64,000 nucleotides of DNA. Source: Paracoccus zhejiangensis (GTDB taxonomy: Bacteria > Pseudomonadota > Alphaproteobacteria > Rhodobacterales > Rhodobacteraceae). The notes under the pieces are model-generated. The model was given only the letters and a program-made list of their open reading frames with translations, was not told the DNA's origin and did not search any database. How positions within the stretch are numbered: the first letter of the stretch is position 1; each line of letters opens with the position of its first letter. The stretch lies in the NCBI RefSeq assembly GCF_002847445.1, contig NZ_CP025430.1, positions 2,170,001-2,234,000 on the forward strand, in the 5' to 3' direction. This document shows, piece after piece, positions 54,998-63,371 of this stretch. Both the position numbers and the translations under genes were made by a program.

Positions 54998-56094
54998 GGC
55001 GCGATCCTCCGGCCGACCTGCTGACCCTCGCTCAGCGAATGGACGCCACGCACGACAACCTCGTCGCCCTGATCCAGCCCCTCGTTGATGAAGACCTCGC
55101 CCAGCAGCGCCGCCCCGGTGACAACCGGGGTCAGGGACACCGTGGCGCTGTCGCCCTCGCGGGTTACGCGCCAGACATGGGGCTTGCCCTCGTGATCAAA
55201 GACTGCCCGCTCGGACAGGGTCATGGCGATATCCGTCTCGCCGGCCAGCCGCGCCCGGATCAGCGAGCCGAGCCGCAGATGGTGACCCGAGTCCAGCGAC
55301 AGATGCACCCGGCGGGTGCGGGTGGCGCTGTCGGCCAAGGGCTCAATCCGGTCGACGGTGGCGCGGGTCTCGGTGTCGGGGTCATCGTCCTGCCAGACGG
55401 TAAAGACGGCGCTGTCATCCAGTTCCGACAAAGCCGCTTCGGGCAGGTCGATCACCGCCTCGCGGCTGTCCTCGGCCGACAGCTGCACCACCGGCTCGCC
55501 GGCGTTCAGCACCGCGCCGGGATTGGCAAAGACATCGCTGATGACACCGTCAAAGGGCGCAGTCATCTGGGCGAAGCCCTCGGCATCCCGCGCCCGGATC
55601 AGTTCCGACCGGGTCTGTTCCACCGCCGCCTCGGCCGCAGCCAGCGCCTGTTCGGCCTGTTCCAGCTGCGCGGTCGAGGCAACGTTTCGATCGGCCAGCG
55701 CCCGGGTCCGCTCGGCCGTGGCTTGCGCCGTTGACAGCTGAACCTCTGCCGCCTCGGCGGCGGCGCCGGCGGCGCTGACATTGGCGGCCAGATCGTCAGG
55801 GTCCAGTTCGGCCAGCACATCGCCTGCGGCCACGTCATCGCCCAGTTCGACATTGCGCAGCACCAGCCGCCCCAGCGTCTGGAAGGCCAGCGTCACCTGA
55901 TTGCGCGCCGTCACCACGCCGGGGACCGAGCGGGCCTTGATGTCGCTGTCCGAAACGATGACGCTGACCACCGGGCGCGGCGGCCCCTCGACCACCGGCT
56001 CCTCGGCCTTCTGCCAGGGCAGTTCAAACGCATGGACAGGGGGCGCCAGCGCGAGGCAGAGGGCGGCAAGCCCCAGAGTTCCAACGGGGTTCAT
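54994..56094 (-). CDS. RND periplasmic adaptor subunit (membrane fusion protein) 1
   Basis: A 366-residue HlyD/AcrA-type adaptor with a signal peptide (ending near HAFE), lipoyl half-motif VELGDDVAAGDVLAELDPDDL, a coiled-coil hairpin (about 90-160, AEAAEVQLSTAQATAERTRAL) and a beta-barrel. It overlaps both neighbours by 4 bases. Two successive adaptors with one pump is a known alphaproteobacterial arrangement. Confidence 0.9.
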   Translation of the reverse strand: MNPVGTLGLAALCLALAPPVHAFELPWQKAEEPVVEGPPRPVVSVIVSDSDIKARSVPGVVTARNQVTLAFQTLGRLVLRNVELGDDVAAGDVLAELDPDDLAANVSAAGAAAEAAEVQLSTAQATAERTRALADRNVASTAQLEQAEQALAAAEAAVEQTRSELIRARDAEGFAQMTAPFDGVISDVFANPGAVLNAGEPVVQLSAEDSREAVIDLPEAALSELDDSAVFTVWQDDDPDTETRATVDRIEPLADSATRTRRVHLSLDSGHHLRLGSLIRARLAGETDIAMTLSERAVFDHEGKPHVWRVTREGDSATVSLTPVVTGAALLGEVFINEGLDQGDEVVVRGVHSLSEGQQVGRRIAP

Positions 56095-57182
56095 TCACCG
56101 GCCTCCGCTTCGGCTTCCGCTTCCACCGCCGCCGTCGCATCGACGACCGCTCGGCCGGGATAGAGCATCTGCGAGCCGGCGCCGACCACGGTCTGCCCCT
56201 GCTCGATGCCGCTTTTCAGATAGACATCGCCATTGGTGAAACGTTCGATCTCGACCGGCTGAATGGCAACGCGCCCGTCCTCGCCGATCAGCCAGACCGC
56301 CGGTGCGGCGCCGTCGCGGGTCAGCGCCGTCCAGGGCACGGTGATCGCCGCGCCGGCGGGGAAGCTGACAGTGCCGCGCACCGCCGCACCGAGCAGCCGC
56401 GTATCGGTCGGCGCGCCATCGACGCGGGCGCGCACGGTGACAGTGCCGGTCTGCGGATCGACGAGCGGTGCGATCTCGGTCACATGGCCAACCATGTCTG
56501 GCGCATCCACGTCGAGCGGTTCCAGCTCCACCTGAGCGCCCATGGCCTTGTCCAGATTGGGCATGTCCGGGGTCTGGAACACCGCCTCGAAGCCGCCCAG
56601 AACCGCAAGCGACAGCACCACCTGCGCCGCCCCGACGATCTGGCCGGGATCGGCATTGCGCCTAGTCACGATCGAATCCTCGGGTGCGCGGATCACCGTA
56701 TCCTCGACCGCGCGGCGGGCCTGATCGGCCTGCGACTGCGAGCGGGTCACCCCGCCATCGGCCTGCGACAACGCCTGCTGTGCCTGATCGCGGGCAGCGC
56801 GGGTGCCGACGCCGCGATCCAGCATCGCCTGCGCCCGGTCAAAGGCCTGACTGGCCTGCGCACGTGTCGCCTCGGCGGCGGAAAGGCTGGCCTCGGCCAC
56901 CGACAGCGCCTGGTCCTGCTGCACCGGATCGGTCCGCGCCAGCGCCTGCCCGGCACTGACCCGGTCGCCCTCGTCCACCATGATTTCAATGACGCGGCCA
57001 CCCTGACGGAAGCCGAGATCCACCGTGTCCTTGGCCTCCAGCGTTCCGGTCAGCGAGGAGTCAAAGGTCAACTCGGTGCCGCGCACCGGCACGAATTCCA
57101 CCGCAAGGGGCTCTTCGGCCAGCCCGGCTGAAGCGGCAATCGTTGTGGAAAAGAGTAGCGTCGACAAGAGTTTGCGCGTCAT
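56091..57182 (-). CDS. RND periplasmic adaptor subunit (membrane fusion protein) 2
   Basis: A 363-residue paralogue of the next adaptor, with a signal peptide ending near SAGLAEE, lipoyl motif VDEGDRVSAGQALARTDPVQQ and a coiled-coil hairpin (SVAEASLSAAEATRAQASQAF). The C-terminus is an unusual Ala/Glu repeat (VEAEAEAEAGE). ATG 57182 has GAGGCC upstream and is preferred to ATG 57194. It is the first gene of the efflux operon. Confidence 0.88.
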   Translation of the reverse strand: MTRKLLSTLLFSTTIAASAGLAEEPLAVEFVPVRGTELTFDSSLTGTLEAKDTVDLGFRQGGRVIEIMVDEGDRVSAGQALARTDPVQQDQALSVAEASLSAAEATRAQASQAFDRAQAMLDRGVGTRAARDQAQQALSQADGGVTRSQSQADQARRAVEDTVIRAPEDSIVTRRNADPGQIVGAAQVVLSLAVLGGFEAVFQTPDMPNLDKAMGAQVELEPLDVDAPDMVGHVTEIAPLVDPQTGTVTVRARVDGAPTDTRLLGAAVRGTVSFPAGAAITVPWTALTRDGAAPAVWLIGEDGRVAIQPVEIERFTNGDVYLKSGIEQGQTVVGAGSQMLYPGRAVVDATAAVEAEAEAEAGE

Positions 57183-57264
57183 TGCCGGCCTCATGAAACA
57201 ACCATCCGACAGCTTGCCGGATTCAATCGCCAAAAGAAAGGTGCACTGACGTCAGGTCACGGGC

Positions 57265-58452
57265 TCAGGTGACGGCGGCCTTGCGGTGAAACTCGGGCTT
57301 GTCCCATGATCCGTCACGCAGAAGCCGCGCCAGAACATCGACCGCGCGGGCCACATCATCCAGCCCGTTATAAAGCGGCGCGAAGCCGAAGCGCAGCACG
57401 TCGGGCGCGCGGAAATCGCCGATCACCCCCTCGGCAATCAGCGCCTGCATCACCGCATAGGCCTGCGGGTGGCGGAAGCCCACCTGCGAGCCGCGCAGCG
57501 CCGGATCGCGCGGCGAGTTCAGCGTGACACCCGGACAATTCGCCTCGACCCCGGCGATGAAGGCCTCGGTCAACTCGATCGAGCGGGCGCGCAGATCGGC
57601 CAGCGCGACGCCCTCCCAGACATCCAGCGCCGCGTCGAGCGCGGTCATGGCGATGACCGGCGGCGTGCCGACCCGCATCCGCTCGATCCCCGACGCGGGG
57701 CGATAGCCCAGGTCAAAGGCAAAGGGCGCGGCATGTCCCATCCAGCCCTGCAGGATCGGCTCGGCCGCCTCGGCATGGCGGGGATGGGTCCAGATGAAGG
57801 CCGGCGCCCCCGGCCCGCCGTTCAGGTATTTATAGGTGCAGCCGACGGCGAAATCGGCATCTGCACCCAAAAGGTCCACGTCCACTGCCCCCGCCGAATG
57901 CGCCAGATCCCAGACCGTCAGCGCGCCGGCCTCATGCGCGCGGGCGGTCAGACCGGCCATGTCGTGACGGCGGCCGGTGCGGTAATCGACCTCGGTAATC
58001 ATCAGCACCGCGAGATCGGGGCCGATGGCATCGGCCACGGCCTCGGGCTCGACCACCCGCAATTCGGCCCCGACGGCGCGGGCCAGCCCTTCGGCGACGT
58101 AAAGATCCGAGGGGAAATTGCCGCTGTCGGACAGGATCACCCGGCGCTCGGGGCGCAGCGCGCGGGCGGCGCTGACCGCCTGAAACACCTTGATCGACAG
58201 CGTGTCGCCCATGACCACCTGCCCCGGCCCCGCGCCGATCAGCCGTGCCACCCGGTCACCGACGCGGCGGGGCTGTTCATACCAGCCGGCGCTGTTCCAG
58301 CCCCGGATCAGTTCTTCCGCCCATTCGTCCTGCATCATCCGCGCCACGCGATCCCGCGCGGCCAGGGGCATCGGACCCAGCGAATTGCCATCCAGGTAGG
58401 TCACCCCTTCGGGCAGGTGAAAGGCCGCTCGGGTGCGGTTGAAGTCGGTCAT
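57265..58452 (-). CDS. kynU: Kynureninase
   Basis: A PLP enzyme that cleaves kynurenine to anthranilate and alanine. The 395-residue protein starts FNRTRAAFHLPEGVTYLDGNSLGPMP, typical of the family, with the Schiff-base Lys208 in CTYKYLNGGPG and GWMGHAAPF plus FRAPDVLRFGFAPLYN near the C-terminus. It is divergent from the kynurenine formamidase gene with a 61-base shared upstream region. Its product feeds the anthranilate-CoA operon at 39.9-48.5 kb. Confidence 0.95.
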   Translation of the reverse strand: MTDFNRTRAAFHLPEGVTYLDGNSLGPMPLAARDRVARMMQDEWAEELIRGWNSAGWYEQPRRVGDRVARLIGAGPGQVVMGDTLSIKVFQAVSAARALRPERRVILSDSGNFPSDLYVAEGLARAVGAELRVVEPEAVADAIGPDLAVLMITEVDYRTGRRHDMAGLTARAHEAGALTVWDLAHSAGAVDVDLLGADADFAVGCTYKYLNGGPGAPAFIWTHPRHAEAAEPILQGWMGHAAPFAFDLGYRPASGIERMRVGTPPVIAMTALDAALDVWEGVALADLRARSIELTEAFIAGVEANCPGVTLNSPRDPALRGSQVGFRHPQAYAVMQALIAEGVIGDFRAPDVLRFGFAPLYNGLDDVARAVDVLARLLRDGSWDKPEFHRKAAVT

Positions 58453-58513
58453 GGCTGGTCCCCCTTGACCCGACGCTATCAGCCGGGTCTGCTGGGTGAA
58501 AGGGGAAGAAATC

Positions 58514-59305
58514 ATGCTGTATCAGGTCACTGACTGGGACGACGCCTATGCCAATACGATCCATATCCCGCAGGGTGAGTCCTATCCCGACCGCTTCGCG
58601 GCGGCGGCGGCGGCCTTTCGCGACAGCGCGCGGATCGAGCCGTTGGGTCTGGGCCAAATTTTCCTGCCCGAAGGCGAGCCTCAGGGCCTCGCCGTCTTCA
58701 TTCATGGCGGCTACTGGCTGCATTCCAACCCCAGCTTCTGGTCGCATCTTGCCGCCGGTCCGCTGGCCCGGGGCTGGGCCGTCGCCCTGCCCGGCTATCC
58801 GCTGACGCCCACGGTCCGCATTGCCGAGATCACCGCCCATGTCGCCCGCGATCTGACCGAGGCCGCCGCCCGCATTCCGGGCCCCATCGCGCTCACCGGC
58901 CATTCGGCGGGCGGGCATCTGGCGGCGCGGATGATCTGTGACGATGGCACCCTACCCGACGAGGTTGCCGCGCGGGTGGCGCGCTGTGTGCCGATCTCGG
59001 GCCTCTTCGATCTGCGCCCGCTGATGCGCACGGCGATGAACGCGACGCTGCATCTGGACCTGGCCGAGGCCATGGCGGAAAGCCCCGCGCTGCTGACGCC
59101 CCGCCCCAGCATTCCGGTCACCGCATGGGTCGGCGGGGCCGAGCGCCCCGAGTTCCTGCGCCAGTCGCGGCTTCTGGCAGATATCTGGGCCGGGCTTGGC
59201 GCGGCGACCGACTGGGTCATCGATCCCGGACGCCACCATTTCGACGTGATCGAGGGGCTGAGTGATCCGGACAGCCCGCTGACTCGCGCGCTGCTGGGGC
59301 GTTGA
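58514..59305 (+). CDS. Kynurenine formamidase, alpha/beta-hydrolase type
   Basis: A 263-residue alpha/beta hydrolase with the oxyanion motif FIHGGYW near 62-68 and the nucleophile in TGHSAGGHLAA near 121-131. The catalytic His is probably in GRHHFDVIEG near 239-248. This is the layout of animal and yeast arylformamidases, not of the cyclase-fold bacterial KynB. Its divergent pairing with kynU supports N-formylkynurenine as substrate. GGGGAAG precedes the ATG. Confidence 0.83.
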   Translation: MLYQVTDWDDAYANTIHIPQGESYPDRFAAAAAAFRDSARIEPLGLGQIFLPEGEPQGLAVFIHGGYWLHSNPSFWSHLAAGPLARGWAVALPGYPLTPTVRIAEITAHVARDLTEAAARIPGPIALTGHSAGGHLAARMICDDGTLPDEVAARVARCVPISGLFDLRPLMRTAMNATLHLDLAEAMAESPALLTPRPSIPVTAWVGGAERPEFLRQSRLLADIWAGLGAATDWVIDPGRHHFDVIEGLSDPDSPLTRALLGR

Positions 59306-59308
59306 GGC

Positions 59309-60133
59309 TCAGCGCATGTCGAAGGTGTCGGGATCGGGGCCGGTGCGATGACCGCGGTCCAGCCCGTCTAGAATCGCCATGTCCGCGTTTGACAGTTCGA
59401 CATCCAGCGCGTGGAAATTCTCGGCCAGCCGCTCGGCGCTGACCGACTTCGGGATCACCGACAAATCGTTTTGCAGATGCCAGCGCAGCACCACCTGCGC
59501 CGGGGTGCAGCCATGTTGCTCGGCGATGGCGCGCAGCTCGGGCAGGTCCAGATCGCCGCGCCCCAGGGGCGACCAGCTTTGCGTGACGATACCCAGCGAG
59601 CGGTCGGTCTGGCGCAGCGCGGCTTGCGTCAGGGTCGGGTGCAGTTCAATCTGGTTCACCGCCGGGGTGACGCCGGTTTCATCGATCAGCCGGCGCAGAT
59701 GCGCCTCGTGAAAATTCGCCACGCCGATCGAGCGGACACGGCCTTCTTCCTTCAGCCGGATCAGCGCCCGCCAGCTGTCGACATAAAGATCCGCCGCTGG
59801 CACCGGCCAATGGATCAGGTAGAGATCCAGGTAATCCAGCCCCAGCCGGTCAAGACTCGCCTCGCAGGCCCGCAGCGCCGCGTCATGGCCGTGATCGCTG
59901 TTCCACAGTTTCGAGGTGACGAACAGCTGATCACGCAGGACATCGGCTTGGCGCAGCCCCTCGCCCAGCCCGGTCTCGTTCTGGTAGGCGGCAGCGCCGT
60001 CGAACAGCCGATAGCCGATGGCAAGGGCGTCGCGGACCACGCGGGCGGTATCGGCCTCGGGCACCTGCCAGACGCCAAAGCCAAGCTGCGGCATGAAGTT
60101 GCCGTCGTTCAGGGTCATTCTGGGTTGAATCAT
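59309..60133 (-). CDS. Aldo/keto reductase
   Basis: A 274-residue AKR of the 2,5-diketo-gluconate-reductase group. The TIM-barrel active site is visible as LFDGAAAYQNE (Asp, Tyr; about 42-52), DLYLIHWPVP (His) and the NADPH-binding IPKSVSAERLAEN near the C-terminus. The usual DTA of the first motif is DGA here. GGAG precedes the ATG. It ends 4 bases from the convergent formamidase; no link to tryptophan breakdown is implied. Confidence 0.88.
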   Translation of the reverse strand: MIQPRMTLNDGNFMPQLGFGVWQVPEADTARVVRDALAIGYRLFDGAAAYQNETGLGEGLRQADVLRDQLFVTSKLWNSDHGHDAALRACEASLDRLGLDYLDLYLIHWPVPAADLYVDSWRALIRLKEEGRVRSIGVANFHEAHLRRLIDETGVTPAVNQIELHPTLTQAALRQTDRSLGIVTQSWSPLGRGDLDLPELRAIAEQHGCTPAQVVLRWHLQNDLSVIPKSVSAERLAENFHALDVELSNADMAILDGLDRGHRTGPDPDTFDMR

Positions 60134-60207
60134 CGGATTCTCCGCAATGAACGAATTCAGGTTAGCACAGGATCATCACGGCTTGTCACCTGCCAAAGGA
60201 CTGATGC

Positions 60208-60678
60208 TTAATCGGTGAAATCGGCGATCTCTGCGCCGGTGATGGACAGCAGCGTCCCGGGGTCGATGGCAAAGATATGGCGCGGCGTCCCGGCGGCCGC
60301 CCAGACCCGGTCGAAGGAGGAAAGGCGCGGGTCGAAATAGGCGCTGACCGGGTTCAGGTGCCCGACCGGCGCGACGCCGCCGATGGCAAAGCCGGTCTCG
60401 GCACGAATCAGGTCCGCATCGGCCTTGCCAAGCGGCTGGCCGGCGACCACTGTCGCCTTGGCCGGATCGACGCGGTTGCCGCCGGCGGTCAGGAACAGCA
60501 CGACATGGCCGGTCTCCTCGCCGCGGAAGATGATCGACTTGGCGATCTGGTCGACCGTGCATCCCGCCGCCCGCGCCGCCTCTTCGGCGGTGCGCGTGCT
60601 CTCGGTCATTTCCAGCACCTCGACCGGCGCACCCGCCGCCTCAAGTGCTGCCTTGACCCGTGCCAAGCTCTTGCTCAT
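60208..60678 (-). CDS. YbaK/ProX-type aminoacyl-tRNA editing protein
   Basis: A 156-residue single-domain editing protein of the YbaK/ProX family that deacylates mischarged tRNA-Pro or tRNA-Cys. Features are the ADQIAKSIIFR-like stretch (DQIAKSIIFRGEE), GFAIGGVAPVGHL and a C-terminal ITGAEIADFTD. It has no neighbours in an obvious operon. Confidence 0.87.
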   Translation of the reverse strand: MSKSLARVKAALEAAGAPVEVLEMTESTRTAEEAARAAGCTVDQIAKSIIFRGEETGHVVLFLTAGGNRVDPAKATVVAGQPLGKADADLIRAETGFAIGGVAPVGHLNPVSAYFDPRLSSFDRVWAAAGTPRHIFAIDPGTLLSITGAEIADFTD

Positions 60679-60798
60679 GCCCCGCTCTCCTTCTGTCCAG
60701 CGCCGAGGCTAGCCTTCCGCGCCGGGGACGAAAACCCCTTGCGAAGCGGGTCGCGGCATGGTGAGGCAAGGGTGATCTGCCGCCGGAAAGGACATGCG

Positions 60799-61131
60799 AT
60801 GAAGGTTTACACCCTGCTGGTCGAGGTCGGCCGCAAGACGGGCGACGGGCTGCCCGATGGCGCGACGGGCGCGGCGCTGGTCTGCTATGCCTCGGGCAAG
60901 GATCAGGCCGAGGCGGTGCGCGAGACGGTGGCGATCCTGAAGCAGGCCGATCTGGCACCCTTGGAGGTGACCGGCTATGGCTCGATCGAGGACCGGCTGG
61001 CCGAAGGGCACGAGATCCCCGACGAGGAGCGCGCGCTGATGGATCGCGCGCTGGCGGAAAACTCGGTCATCATCGCGCAGATGGACCCCTTCTTTGAAGG
61101 CTGCAAGGGTGCCGAGGACGGCGAGGACTGA
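60799..61131 (+). CDS. Hypothetical small acidic protein
   Basis: A 110-residue protein that I do not recognise. It is acidic, starts MKVYTLLVEVGRK, has an alternating hydrophobic strand/helix pattern (ALVCYASGKDQAEAVRETVAILKQADLAPLEVTGYG), and ends in a Glu/Asp-rich tail with one Cys. The pattern suggests a small ferredoxin-like alpha/beta fold. GGAAAGGA precedes the ATG. Codon use matches the genome. Confidence 0.7.
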   Translation: MKVYTLLVEVGRKTGDGLPDGATGAALVCYASGKDQAEAVRETVAILKQADLAPLEVTGYGSIEDRLAEGHEIPDEERALMDRALAENSVIIAQMDPFFEGCKGAEDGED

Positions 61132-61232
61132 ACGCGCCGCGCCACCCGTCCTCGCGCCCTATTCAACCCGAATCACATTCGCTAGACTGCCGGTCAACGA
61201 ACAATCACAGCAGTAACCGACAGGCGCATTCC

Positions 61233-62498
61233 ATGGCACGTTTGACGATCCGCACGCTTTTGGCGACCACCCTTGTCTTCACCCTCGCGGCCTGCGGTGG
61301 CGTGCCAATGAGCCGCAGCCCCGGCAGCGCCGGCGCGCAGGTGACCATCCCGCAGCGCCCCGCGGGTTCGGCTGCCAGCGAGGCCGGCTTGCAGCAATGG
61401 GTGCAGGCCTTCCGCCCCGCCGCCATGTCCGCCGGGATCACCCCCGCCACCTTCGACCGTTCGATGGCGCTGGCGCATTACGACAGCAGCATCGTCGCGC
61501 TGGATGGCCGGCAGAGCGAGTTCTCGCGCCCGGTCTGGGCCTACCTGGACGATGCCGCCTCGGGCAGCCGGGTCTCGATCGGCCGCGAGAAGGCAGCGCA
61601 GCTGTCGGGCACGCTTGGCGCCATCGAAAGCCGTTATGGCGTCCCGCGCGAGATCGTGCTGGCGGTCTGGGGGATGGAATCGAATTTCGGCGCCAATCGC
61701 GGCTCGACCCGGATCATACCGGCGCTGGCGACCTTGGCCTATGACGGGCGGCGCGGGCAGTTCTTCGGCAACGAGTTGATCGCGGCCATGCGCATCGTCC
61801 AGTCGGGCGACACCACGCCCGAGGGACTGGTCGGCAGCTGGGCCGGCGCGATGGGCCATACGCAGTTCATGCCGTCCTCCTACCTCGCCCACGCGGTCGA
61901 TTTCACCGGCGACAGCCGCCGTGACATCTGGTCGAACGACCCGACCGACTCGCTGGCCTCGACCGCCGCCTACCTGCGTCAGGCGGGCTGGCAGCCGGGG
62001 ACGCCCTGGGGTGTCGAGGTCGTGCTGCCGGCGAATTTCAACTATGCGCTGTCGGGCAAGAACAACCGCCAGTCGGGGGCCAGCTGGTCGGGCATGGGCG
62101 TACGCACCGCCAATGGCACGGCCATGCCGCGTTGGGCGGGCTCGATCCTTGTTCCCGCAGGCGCGCGTGGCCCGGCCTTCCTGATCTCGGACAATTTCCG
62201 CGCCATCCTCGATTACAACACCTCGGACAGCTATGCGCTTGGTGTCAGCATCCTGGGCGACCGCATCGCGGGGCGCGCGGGCGTGCAGGGCAGCTGGCCG
62301 CGCGGCGACCGGCCGCTGTCGAACAGCGAAAAGGCCGAGATCCAGCGCCTGCTGACCCAGCGCGGCTTCTATCGTGACGAGGTGGACGGCAAGCTGGGCG
62401 CCAAGTCGACCGAGGCGATCCGCGCCTTCCAGCAATCCATCGGCGCGACGCCCGACGGCTATGCCGATGCGCGGCTGCTGGGGCAGTTGCGCGGGTAA
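61233..62498 (+). CDS. Lytic murein transglycosylase, MltB type, with peptidoglycan-binding domain
   Basis: A 421-residue lipoprotein (lipobox LAAC, Cys21) that cleaves peptidoglycan. The transglycosylase domain has the catalytic Glu in VWGMESNFGANRG near 147-159 and WAGAMGHTQFMPSSYL near 203-218. The last 60 residues form a PG_binding_1 domain (LLTQRGFYRDEVDGKLGAKSTEAIRAFQ). It is monocistronic, and a hairpin follows. Confidence 0.93.
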   Translation: MARLTIRTLLATTLVFTLAACGGVPMSRSPGSAGAQVTIPQRPAGSAASEAGLQQWVQAFRPAAMSAGITPATFDRSMALAHYDSSIVALDGRQSEFSRPVWAYLDDAASGSRVSIGREKAAQLSGTLGAIESRYGVPREIVLAVWGMESNFGANRGSTRIIPALATLAYDGRRGQFFGNELIAAMRIVQSGDTTPEGLVGSWAGAMGHTQFMPSSYLAHAVDFTGDSRRDIWSNDPTDSLASTAAYLRQAGWQPGTPWGVEVVLPANFNYALSGKNNRQSGASWSGMGVRTANGTAMPRWAGSILVPAGARGPAFLISDNFRAILDYNTSDSYALGVSILGDRIAGRAGVQGSWPRGDRPLSNSEKAEIQRLLTQRGFYRDEVDGKLGAKSTEAIRAFQQSIGATPDGYADARLLGQLRG

Positions 62499-62510
62499 GA
62501 CCGTTAGAAC

Positions 62511-62540
62511 GGCAGCGGGCGCCCATCGGTGACCGCTGCC
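62511..62540. terminator. Hairpin between the transglycosylase and gntR genes
   Basis: GGCAGCGG and CCGCTGCC pair perfectly across 14 bases in the 69-base convergent gap. There is no T-tract; it may end both transcripts. Confidence 0.5.
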
Positions 62541-62567
62541 CGTCTCACCTTCAAGCCGTCCTAGGGC

Positions 62568-63245
62568 TCACTCTCCCGGCCGCTGCAGCATTGCCGACAG
62601 CGCCCCGGTGACGGGCGGCACATCGCCAAAGCGCACGCCGGCCTCGATCTGGCGCAGGTGCTGGTCCAGCAGACGTAAGGCCAGTGCCTCGTCACGCGCG
62701 GCGATGGCGTCAACGATGCGGCTGTGGTCGTCCTCGGCGCACAGCACCCCCTGCCGCGCGGCGTAGAGGCCGATGATCAGCGAACTGCGCATCACCAGCT
62801 CTTCCAGATAGCGGCTCAGCACCGGGTTGCGCCCCACCCGTGCCAGCAGCAGGTGGAACTGCCGCGACAGGCGCACGGCCGACGGGCGGTTGTCGCCATG
62901 CGCTGCCGCCTCGGCCGCCAGATGGGCGCGCAGGTCGGCCAGATCCGCCTCATCCGCCTGCCGCACGGCATTCCGGCAGATCGTCGCCTCGATGGCGCGG
63001 CGTGCCTGGAAAACGTTGCGGGCGTCATCGGGCGTAGGCGTGGCGACGAAGGCGCCCCGGTTCGGCAGGTGATCGACCACCTGGTAGGCGGTCAGTTGCG
63101 CCAGCGCCCGGCGCACCAGCGCGCGATTGGCGCCGAACAGATCGCTCAGCGCCTGCTCGCCCAGCTTGGTGCCGGCCCGCAATCGCTGATCCGCGATCGC
63201 GTCCAGCACGCTGTCCACAATGACGAGGTCGATCGGCTTGTCCAT
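62568..63245 (-). CDS. GntR/FadR-type (FCD) transcriptional regulator
   Basis: A 225-residue regulator: the N-terminal winged helix is RLRAGTKLGEQALSDLFGANRALVRRALAQL, followed by an FCD ligand domain with metal-binding His residues (FHLLLARVG, DDHSRIVDAI, LLDQHLRQIE). I chose ATG 63245 because the longer frame adds a non-conserved leader. It is divergent from the racemase gene and likely controls it through the palindrome between them. Confidence 0.9.
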   Translation of the reverse strand: MDKPIDLVIVDSVLDAIADQRLRAGTKLGEQALSDLFGANRALVRRALAQLTAYQVVDHLPNRGAFVATPTPDDARNVFQARRAIEATICRNAVRQADEADLADLRAHLAAEAAAHGDNRPSAVRLSRQFHLLLARVGRNPVLSRYLEELVMRSSLIIGLYAARQGVLCAEDDHSRIVDAIAARDEALALRLLDQHLRQIEAGVRFGDVPPVTGALSAMLQRPGE

Positions 63246-63320
63246 ATGCCGATAAATGGCATCTGGCCCCCGTCTCAGCAACAATCTTTCGCACAATTGC
63301 CTCGGCAAAAATAGTTCTTA

Positions 63321-63336
63321 AAATTGTTAACAATTT
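63321..63336. promoter_or_regulatory. Perfect palindrome, candidate GntR operator
   Basis: AAATTGTTAACAATTT is a perfect 16-base palindrome in an unusually AT-rich stretch, 36-51 bases before the racemase start and 76 bases from the gntR start. Its size and symmetry suit a dimeric GntR/FCD repressor. Confidence 0.65.
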
Positions 63337-63371
63337 ATGTTACAAAAAATGCGACTCAGCTGGAGGACCTG

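Noticed and set aside
51911..55024. A 1037-codon open frame on the plus strand
   Set aside because: It is the antisense shadow of the RND permease; no domain is visible and composition is dominated by Arg, Asp, Gln and Gly.
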